The translations under genes were made by a program, and so were the position numbers. Shown piece by piece: positions 1 through 5,365 of a stretch of 17,910 bases of DNA. Under the pieces are notes generated by a model. That model saw only the letters and a list, made by a program, of their open reading frames with translations, searched no databases and was not told where the DNA came from. Positions within the stretch are counted from its first letter, which is position 1, and the number at the start of each line of letters is the position of its first letter. Origin of the DNA: XN24 sp047921395. GTDB taxonomy: Bacteria; Pseudomonadota; Gammaproteobacteria; Steroidobacterales; XN24. The stretch covers positions 1-17,910 of the forward strand of contig JBLRWH010000054.1 of NCBI GenBank assembly GCA_047921395.1, given 5' to 3'.

Positions 1-16
1 CTAAGGAGAACAGACC

Positions 17-238
17 ATGACCGCATCCGTCCTGGACGAAGAGAAATTCAACCTCGAGATTCGCAAGTTCCTGAAAGTGGTGGGGATCACGTCCCAGCGC
101 GAAATCGAGAAGGCGATCCGCGAGGCGGTGGCCGCAGGCCGGCTCGGGCCGGGCAGCACCGTGGCGGCGAAGGTCACGCTGCAACTCCCTGAGCTGGGCA
201 TCGAGCAGGTGATCAGCGAAGACCTCAAGCTGGCGTGA
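17..238 (+). CDS. DUF6494 family small protein
   Basis: This is a 73-residue soluble protein of unknown function. The N-terminal half has the pattern I associate with DUF6494, with a KFLKVVGITSQREIEKAIRE segment at about residues 14-33 followed by an alanine/glycine-rich link. The C-terminal part reads like two short beta strands (about residues 49-60). There is no signal peptide, membrane segment or metal motif. AAGGAG at 4-9 lies seven bases before the ATG and supports the start. The gene ends 28 bases from the stop of the convergent regulator, so it is not in an operon with it; its upstream partners lie outside the window. The family name comes from memory of the sequence pattern and should be checked by a profile search. 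Confidence 0.8.
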   Translation: MTASVLDEEKFNLEIRKFLKVVGITSQREIEKAIREAVAAGRLGPGSTVAAKVTLQLPELGIEQVISEDLKLA

Positions 239-246
239 TGCCGCCC

Positions 247-300
247 GCCGGCGCGGCGCCGGCCGGTCAGACCGGCCAGACGAGGTTGCCGGTCTGGCCG
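247..300. terminator. Overlapping GC-rich hairpins between convergent genes
   Basis: Three inverted repeats sit side by side here: 247-263 (8-base arms around one base), 261-277 (7-base arms, loop CAG) and 273-300 (9-base perfect arms, 10-base loop). They cover the gap between the two convergent stops and the last codons of the regulator. None is followed by a T-run, so this is not a textbook intrinsic terminator. The convergent position suggests a transcription block or 3'-end protection for both transcripts. Confidence 0.45.
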
Positions 301-1220
301 AAGTCGTAGCCGCCGAATTTTTGCGCCAGGCGCTGGCACTCGGTGCTTCGCAGGTAATCGATGAGCTTCTGGAACAGCGTCCGGAAGAACATCCCGCGAT
401 GCATGGCGAAGTCGAAGGCTTCCCAACCGATCGGCATGAAATCGAGCCCGAACTCGGTGGCCGCGGCGCGCACGCCGATGCCGACGTCGGCATAGCCCAT
501 CGCGATGGCGGACGCCGCGTCGCGCTCCGAGTAGGCTCGCGTCGAGACGCGGCGGGCGGCGGGGTCCAGCCCGTGCCGGGTGATGACCTCCTGCAGGAAG
601 CGCTGCGACCCGGCGCCCTCCTGGCGCATGACCCAGCGGTTCTCGTGGCCGAACAGCTGCTCCGGATCGCTGCCCGCGAGCGCGGGCGACACCATCAGGC
701 CCTGCTCGCGCAGGAAGATCCGCACCAGGATCCAGTCGTTGTGCGAGGGGTGCTGTTTCAGCAGCGCGGGGTGACGCTGGTGGCTTTCCTCGGCCGGACC
801 CCAGTGGACGCCGCAGATGTCGGCGCGCCGGCGCGCCAGCAGCGACAGGCCGAGCTGGGTGCCCGTGGAGGTGTAGCTGATCAGCGCGCGCGCCTGGACC
901 TCGTTCGCGACGTGCATGATGGCGCGGTAGACCACGGGGTCGTCGCTTCCCGCGATCAGCATCCGGTCCGCGAGCACGCCGCCGTGGCTCGACTCCAGCA
1001 GCCACTGGTCCACGAGGTCGCGGGGAAACAGCCATTTCCCGGTCACCTTGCTGGCCGGAATGATGCCGTCCGCCACCAGCGAGTAGACCTTCTTCTCGTT
1101 CACCTGCAGGTAGCGCGCCACCTGGCGGACGCTCATGAACCGCGGCAAGGCATCGTCGGCGCGGTCGCCGCCGCCCGCCTCGGCGCGTCTCCCGGTCTGA
1201 TCGATCGCTGCTGGCGCCAT
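267..1220 (-). CDS. HTH regulator with periplasmic-binding-protein-like sensor domain
   Basis: This 317-residue cytoplasmic protein is probably a transcription regulator. Residues about 28-77 form an excisionase/MerR-like helix-turn-helix (SVRQVARYLQVNEKKVYSLV, then GKWLFPRDLVDQWL). Residues about 85-317 resemble the PBP_like domain (PF12727 type), related to molybdate/tungstate-binding proteins and ModE-linked sensors. No signal peptide is seen, so the binding fold would act inside the cell. The start at 1220 has a good GGGAG site just upstream; the internal ATG at 1136, right at the HTH, is less likely. It is transcribed divergently from the formate dehydrogenase accessory genes. Control of that molybdenum/tungsten-enzyme locus is therefore a reasonable inference, but neither ligand nor operator is shown. 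Confidence 0.8.
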   Translation of the reverse strand: MAPAAIDQTGRRAEAGGGDRADDALPRFMSVRQVARYLQVNEKKVYSLVADGIIPASKVTGKWLFPRDLVDQWLLESSHGGVLADRMLIAGSDDPVVYRAIMHVANEVQARALISYTSTGTQLGLSLLARRRADICGVHWGPAEESHQRHPALLKQHPSHNDWILVRIFLREQGLMVSPALAGSDPEQLFGHENRWVMRQEGAGSQRFLQEVITRHGLDPAARRVSTRAYSERDAASAIAMGYADVGIGVRAAATEFGLDFMPIGWEAFDFAMHRGMFFRTLFQKLIDYLRSTECQRLAQKFGGYDFGQTGNLVWPV

Positions 1221-1280
1221 GCCGCTCTCCCGCTACGTCTTGCCCGATAATGCCGGCGCTGCCGGACCTGTCCCGCCCGC

Positions 1281-1310
1281 TTGAGGCATGCAAGAACTAT
1301 TCCGTATCCT
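1281..1310 (+). promoter_or_regulatory. Possible sigma-70 promoter for the fdh accessory genes
   Basis: TTGAGG (1281-1286) and TATCCT (1305-1310) are separated by 18 bases, in the divergent gap upstream of the DUF3305 gene. The match is moderate. It would give a leader of about 90 bases. No clear palindromic operator was found in 1221-1406. Confidence 0.3.
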
Positions 1311-1406
1311 CTGCACGCCGCGCCACAAGCGCCGCGCAAGTCGAACTGGTAGGCTACCCGATTCGGAACATCGCAGTATTCGACGCCAGACCATGGTCGT
1401 AACATC

Positions 1407-1898
1407 ATGAGCGTTCAACCTCTCGTAAGCATTCCCCTGGGCGCGGTCCTGTTGCGCAAGGAAATCAGCCGGTCGGGCTGGTCCCTGGTGCACTGGGAAG
1501 GCGTCGCGGTGCTGGCCGGGGAGCGGTTCGCCGCAGGGCAGTCGCGCCGGGAGCTGCTGCACAGCGGCGAGGACGGCGCGCAGTACCTGTGGGACGGATT
1601 GCGGCTTGAGCTGTACCGGGATGCCGCGGAGACCTACTGGTTCAACCTGACGGGCGGGAGACCCTCCCTGTTCATCGTCTGCAGCGAGGAAGAGGGGGGA
1701 GAGTTGTTGCCCATCCTGGTGACCGCGGACCACGACCAGTCGACCAGCGCCGTCGAGGCCGACTACAAGGTCTTTGCCGTACCGATTCCGCCCGAGGTCC
1801 TGCCGCAGATCGAAGAGTTCGTGATGACCCACTTCAAGCCCGAGCCGAAGCGGAAACGCCGGCGCGAGGACTGGTCCGACGAGGGACAAGCGCATTGA
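1407..1898 (+). CDS. DUF3305 domain protein, formate dehydrogenase locus
   Basis: This 163-residue soluble protein has the DUF3305 pattern. It opens with a strand region (SIPLGAVLLRKEISRSGWSL at about 8-27), has a central ELYRDAAETYWFNLTGGRPSL stretch near residues 70-90, and ends in a basic tail (KPEPKRKRRREDW). There is no signal peptide or membrane segment. The family has no established biochemical role that I know of, but DUF3305 and DUF3306 genes repeatedly sit beside periplasmic formate dehydrogenase genes. The ATG has no strong ribosome site (GTAACATC just upstream). The next gene starts six bases after the stop, so the two are probably co-transcribed. It may help FdhA or cofactor maturation; that is inference from context only. 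Confidence 0.82.
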   Translation: MSVQPLVSIPLGAVLLRKEISRSGWSLVHWEGVAVLAGERFAAGQSRRELLHSGEDGAQYLWDGLRLELYRDAAETYWFNLTGGRPSLFIVCSEEEGGELLPILVTADHDQSTSAVEADYKVFAVPIPPEVLPQIEEFVMTHFKPEPKRKRRREDWSDEGQAH

Positions 1899-1904
1899 AC
1901 GACC

Positions 1905-2567
1905 ATGAGTGAAAGTGACCGACAGAGATATTCGCCTGCCGAGGGTGAGCGCCGCGAGGAAGGCGCTGTCGACGAGCCGTTCCTGAAGCGGTGGTCGAGG
2001 CTGAAGGCGGACAGCGCGTTGCGGCCGGAGGCCGCCGCCGTGCCTGCCCCGCTGCCCGAGGGTGGCGCAGCGCCGGCGCCCGCAGAGACCCAGGCCGAGA
2101 GCGAGCCGGAAACGCTGCCGCCCGGTGACGAGGACATGCCGCCCATCGAGACGCTGGGCGAGGACTCAGATTTCAGCGGCTTCATGTCGCCGCGGGTCAG
2201 TGCCGACCTGCGCAAACAGGCGCTGCGCAAGCTGTTTCGCAGCCCGAAGTTCAACGTGATCAGCGAGCTCGACGATTACATCGATGATTACAGGAACTTC
2301 CCGGCACTCGGCGATATCGTGACGTCGGACATGAAGCATGCGGCTGCGCGGTTCATTGAGAAGCAGCTCAGGGAAGCCGAGGCCGCCGAGGCCGCCGAGG
2401 CCGCCGGGGCCGCCGGGGCCGAAGAGGCGGGGCGGACAGCGGACGCGCCGGACGGCGACCCGGCATCGACCCTGGCGGCCGACACCGCGCCGGGCGAAAA
2501 GACGACGCCCAGCGATCCAGAAACCAGCGACCCAGATGATACCGAGGAACCCGCCCGTGACGCCTGA
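1905..2567 (+). CDS. DUF3306 domain protein, formate dehydrogenase locus
   Basis: This 220-residue protein has the DUF3306 pattern. Residues about 24-35 (EPFLKRWSRLKA) are the typical opening. The conserved centre is at about 84-135, including SGFMSPRVSADLRKQALRKL, LFRSPKFNVISELDDYIDDY and a short FPALGDIVTSDM stretch. Both flanks are disordered and acidic or alanine/proline-rich; the C-terminal tail contains the EAA/GAA repeat listed separately. No signal peptide, membrane helix or metal motif is present. It lies six bases after the DUF3305 gene and overlaps the start of the Fe-S gene by 11 bases if the GTG start is used, which points to translational coupling. Its role is unknown; association with formate dehydrogenase assembly is inferred from gene order. 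Confidence 0.82.
   Translation: MSESDRQRYSPAEGERREEGAVDEPFLKRWSRLKADSALRPEAAAVPAPLPEGGAAPAPAETQAESEPETLPPGDEDMPPIETLGEDSDFSGFMSPRVSADLRKQALRKLFRSPKFNVISELDDYIDDYRNFPALGDIVTSDMKHAAARFIEKQLREAEAAEAAEAAGAAGAEEAGRTADAPDGDPASTLAADTAPGEKTTPSDPETSDPDDTEEPARDA
2379..2420 (+). repeat. In-frame 9-base tandem repeat in the DUF3306 gene
   Basis: About five imperfect copies of GAGGCCGCC (the later ones GGGGCCGCC) encode EAA/GAA triplets from residue 159 on. The unit length is a multiple of three, so slippage would change the length without breaking the frame. It lies in the disordered tail. Confidence 0.85.
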
Positions 2568-4227
2568 GCTTCCCGCCACCACGAATGCCGGCCAGGCGCG
2601 CGCCCAGGCGCTGCAGCTGCCCATCCAGATCGACGGGCAACCGACCTCGATCGTCACCTACCAGTCGGCCGGGCGCGTCGTGATCATCGGCCCGGAAGAG
2701 GCGGCGCTGGCCGCGGCGCAGAGACTCGGCGAGGACATCCCGTGCGCGCTGCTGGTGCCCTCGGACGCGCGCCCGGAACCTGGCACCCGGGACGGCCGGG
2801 TCATCGTCCGGGGCGGGCGCCCCGAGGTCGAGGGGCGGCTCGGCCGGTTCTCGGTGAATCTCCGTACGCCGGACGAGGTCGTGTCGCTCAGCGAGGCGGC
2901 GGGCTCGGCGGGGTCATTCTTCGACCTGGTCCTCGATCTCTCGGATCCGCCGCTGCTCTCGCACGAGATCCCGCCCGTCGGCTATTACGCGGCTGGCCAG
3001 TCCGAGAAATCGCTCGCCCGTGCCCTGGCCGAACTGCCGGAAATGCGTGGCGAGTTCGAGAAGCCCAAGTACTTCAATTACGACCCCGGCATATGTGCTC
3101 ATGGCAGCAGCGGCCTGACGGGCTGCACCCGTTGCATCGATGCGTGCCCGACTCTCGCCATCAGCTCCCTCGGCGACAAGGTGAGCGTCGATCCTTATCT
3201 ATGCCAGGGCGCGGGCAGCTGCGTGGCGGCCTGTCCCAGCGGTGCGATGAGTTACGCGTTCCCGGCGGTCAACGACCTGCTGGCGCACCTCAAGGCCCTG
3301 CTGGCGGGTTTTCGCGACGCGGGCGGAGCGGACCCGGTACTGCTGATCCACGACGCCTGGGCGCGGGAGACGGTGCACGGCAAGCTCGGCCCTGCGATGC
3401 CGGAAAACATTCTGCCGTTCGAGGTGGAAGAGGTCGGCTCCGTGGGCCTGGACACCTGGCTGGCCGTGCTGGCCTACGGCGCGCGGGCAGTCGTGGTCGC
3501 CGTCACGGACAGCGCGCCCCGCCGCATGGTGGCGGAGGTCGAGGCCCAGGTGCTCTTCGGCCGCGGCATTCTCGAGGGCATGGGGTTCCCCGCGGCCAGC
3601 CTGACTGTCGTCAATTGCGCCAGGGCGGCCGCGGACGTCGAGGGCTGGTGGCGCGAGTTGCCGGAACAGGCGCCCGCAAAGCCGGCGAAGTTTGCGCTGC
3701 CGGACGACAAGCGGGCGATCCTGCGCCTCGCGATCGAGCATCTCTACCGGCAGGCGCCCACGCCGCGCAAGGCCGCCGAGCTGCCCGCCGGGGCGCCGTT
3801 CGGCGAGATCAAGGTCGACAAGGACGCCTGTACCCTGTGCATGAGCTGCGTCAGCGTCTGCCCGGTCGCGGCGCTCGGCGCGGGCGGGGACCTGCCGCAG
3901 CTGAAATTCACCGAGTGGAACTGCGTCCAGTGCGGGCTGTGCGAAAAAGCCTGCCCGGAGGACGCCATCCGGTTGCACACCCGCTTCCTCTACGATGCCG
4001 AGTTGCGGCAGCAGCCCAGGATCCTCCACGAGGAGCAGCCGTTCTGCTGTGTCTCCTGCGGCAAGCCCTTCGGGACGCGCTCGTTGCTCGAGTCGATGAT
4101 GCGCAAGCTGGAAGGGCACTGGATGTTCCAGGACGAGGATGCGCGCCGCCGCCTGCAGATGTGCGAACACTGCCGCGTCAAGGACATGTTCAAGGCCGGA
4201 CGGCCGCAGGGCGGCCCGTTTGCATGA
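2557..4227 (+). CDS. Multi-cluster 4Fe-4S protein of the formate dehydrogenase locus
   Basis: This 556-residue Fe-S protein is probably cytoplasmic. It has two ferredoxin-like halves: C180, C190/C193/C197 with C216/C222/C226, and C425/C428/C431/C435 with C456/C459/C462/C466. That suggests four [4Fe-4S] clusters. A cysteine pair region near the end (C497, C498, C501 and C536, C539) could bind zinc or another cluster. Residues 30-170 and 240-400 have Rossmann-like strand/helix patterns, including VVIIGPEEAAL. The GTG start is preferred because GAGGAA (2544-2549) lies seven bases before it; the ATG at 2536 has no such site. It follows the DUF3306 gene with overlap. The protein is typical of this fdh neighbourhood and may supply electrons or Fe-S/cofactor handling during FdhA maturation. 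That role is inferred. Confidence 0.85.
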   Translation: MTPELPATTNAGQARAQALQLPIQIDGQPTSIVTYQSAGRVVIIGPEEAALAAAQRLGEDIPCALLVPSDARPEPGTRDGRVIVRGGRPEVEGRLGRFSVNLRTPDEVVSLSEAAGSAGSFFDLVLDLSDPPLLSHEIPPVGYYAAGQSEKSLARALAELPEMRGEFEKPKYFNYDPGICAHGSSGLTGCTRCIDACPTLAISSLGDKVSVDPYLCQGAGSCVAACPSGAMSYAFPAVNDLLAHLKALLAGFRDAGGADPVLLIHDAWARETVHGKLGPAMPENILPFEVEEVGSVGLDTWLAVLAYGARAVVVAVTDSAPRRMVAEVEAQVLFGRGILEGMGFPAASLTVVNCARAAADVEGWWRELPEQAPAKPAKFALPDDKRAILRLAIEHLYRQAPTPRKAAELPAGAPFGEIKVDKDACTLCMSCVSVCPVAALGAGGDLPQLKFTEWNCVQCGLCEKACPEDAIRLHTRFLYDAELRQQPRILHEEQPFCCVSCGKPFGTRSLLESMMRKLEGHWMFQDEDARRRLQMCEHCRVKDMFKAGRPQGGPFA

Positions 4228-4262
4228 GCATCCAATCGATACTTTTTGGGGCAACTGGGTAG
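4224..4262 (+). other. 12-codon ORF coupled to the Fe-S gene
   Basis: An ATGA overlap with the stop of the Fe-S gene opens a short frame reading MSIQSILFGATG, ending at TAG. It resembles the first strand and glycine turn of a nucleotide-binding protein. It may be a gene remnant or a chance reading; there is no other support. Confidence 0.15.
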
Positions 4263-4267
4263 ACAGA

Positions 4268-4366
4268 ATGTCCCATATAAGGATTTTCCGAATGTCCCGC
4301 TTGTTGTCCTTGGGTATCCTATGTTTGTTTTCTCCAAATTTTAATGGCCCGGTTGTTGCAGAATGA
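4268..4366 (+). other. 32-codon ORF resembling a signal peptide
   Basis: This frame in the AT-rich gap reads MSHIRIFRMSRLLSLGILCL and then a short tail ending VVAE. Its TGA overlaps the first possible ATG of the chaperone gene (ATGA). It has a basic start and a hydrophobic core, but no ribosome site and no mature domain. A leader peptide, a gene relic or chance are all possible. Confidence 0.15.
4345..4360 (+). promoter_or_regulatory. Sigma-54-like -24/-12 element
   Basis: TGGCCC, five bases, then TTGCA matches the TGGCAC-N5-TTGCW consensus at all but one position and keeps the GG-N10-GC spacing. It lies in the AT-rich break before the chaperone and fdh structural genes. Transcription would begin near 4371, which requires translation from ATG 4396 or 4423 instead of 4363. 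Confidence 0.35.
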
Positions 4367-5064
4367 TTGAGCATAATGATAACGACGAGCACTCGATGAC
4401 TGAGGTTGCGACTGAGGTCGGGATGGAGGTTTCGCAGGGGAGTGTCGTCGCAAGCGACGAAGAGCTTCTGCGCGCCAATGCGTGGAGCCTGCTCGCCCAG
4501 TTGCTGGGCAGCCCCCCGGACGAGCGGCTGCTCAGCCTGCTGACCGAGATCGATGCGGAGAAAGTCGACAGCGACGACCTGATCGGCGCCGCCTGGCGCA
4601 TGCTGGGAACCGCCGCGGGTCGCTGTTCTCCCGCCGAACTCGTGGAGGAGTACCACGACCTGTTCATCGGCGTGGGTCGGGGTGAGCTGGTGCCCTACGG
4701 GTCCTGGTACATGACCGGGTTCCTGATGGAGCAGCCGCTCGCGCGGTTGCGCGACGAGCTTCGTTTTCTGGGTTTCGAGCGCCAGGAGGGCGTCAAGGAA
4801 CCCGAGGATCATGCCGCGGCGCTTTGCGACGTCATGGCCATGATCAATACCGGCGACGAGCCCGCGTCTCTCGAGGTGCAGGCGGGATTTTTCGATCGCC
4901 ACATTTCGCCCTGGATGGGTCGCTTTTTTCGCGACATGCAGGCGGCCTCGTCGGCGCGGTTCTACCGCGCGGTGGGCCAGCTTGGAGAGCAGTTCATCGA
5001 GGTGGAGAAGCGGTATCTCAACGATTTCCTGGCAACGCCATCGGCGAAGTCGAGTTTTAGCTGA
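4363..5064 (+). CDS. TorD/DmsD-family molybdoenzyme chaperone
   Basis: This 233-residue, mostly helical cytoplasmic chaperone would hold back FdhA, and perhaps the small Tat protein, until the molybdenum or tungsten cofactor is inserted and the Tat signal is ready for export. Family hallmarks are visible: the EYHDLFIGVGRGELVPYGSWY segment at about 89-109 and EPEDHAAALCDVMAMI at about 146-161. The N-terminus is uncertain. ATG 4363 has no ribosome site and overlaps a short ORF; ATG 4396 and ATG 4423 are alternatives that leave the conserved ELLRANAWSLLAQL region intact. A separation from the upstream genes by AT-rich sequence suggests its own promoter. It sits 43 bases before the small Tat-signal gene, in the order also known from Shewanella-type fdh clusters. 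Confidence 0.88.
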   Translation: MIEHNDNDEHSMTEVATEVGMEVSQGSVVASDEELLRANAWSLLAQLLGSPPDERLLSLLTEIDAEKVDSDDLIGAAWRMLGTAAGRCSPAELVEEYHDLFIGVGRGELVPYGSWYMTGFLMEQPLARLRDELRFLGFERQEGVKEPEDHAAALCDVMAMINTGDEPASLEVQAGFFDRHISPWMGRFFRDMQAASSARFYRAVGQLGEQFIEVEKRYLNDFLATPSAKSSFS

Positions 5065-5107
5065 GATTTAGGTTTTGTAACTGGAGCGGACTCAAGTGGA
5101 GAGCACA

Positions 5108-5311
5108 ATGAGCCTGAAAACACAGATGGAATCCAACGGCAGGCGCCGGTTCCTCAAGGGGCTGGCAGTGGCGGGCGGCGCTACTGCGATGGTCGTGGCG
5201 ACGGGTACGGCAATCGCCGCACCGGAGGTCGCCCCGGTGTCCAAACCCGAAGCAAAGGGTTACCACGAGACGCCGCACATCCGAACCTACTACCAGAAGG
5301 CCCGCATCTAG
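5108..5311 (+). CDS. Formate dehydrogenase region Tat-target small protein
   Basis: This 67-residue protein carries a twin-arginine signal (RRRFLK at 12-17, hydrophobic core to about 37, AIAA site near 35-38), which leaves a mature peptide of only about 30 residues. The mature part ends GYHETPHIRTYYQKAR, the pattern I associate with TIGR02811 (formate dehydrogenase region Tat target). No cofactor or metal motif is evident. GGAG at 5098-5101 lies six bases before the ATG; a GTG at 5096 is a weaker start. It precedes fdhA by 54 bases in the same operon. Its function is unknown. It could be a small periplasmic subunit or piggy-back factor of the FdhABC complex. Confidence 0.87.
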   Translation: MSLKTQMESNGRRRFLKGLAVAGGATAMVVATGTAIAAPEVAPVSKPEAKGYHETPHIRTYYQKARI

Positions 5312-5365
5312 TCCCCCCGGGGAATGGATGCGAAGCCCAACCGGTCATACTGCGGAGAATCGGCG

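Noticed and set aside
1..1293. Long minus-strand open frame of 430 codons
   Set aside because: It is antisense to DUF6494 and in another frame of the HTH regulator. It is Arg/Gly/Pro-rich with no family signature, as expected from high GC.
4266..4298. Direct repeat GAATGTCCC as a mobile-element target duplication
   Set aside because: The copies are only 24 bases apart with no element between them; nine bases can recur by chance.
3199..4902. Minus-strand open frame of 567 codons
   Set aside because: It is opposite the Fe-S protein and the chaperone, both with clear family motifs.
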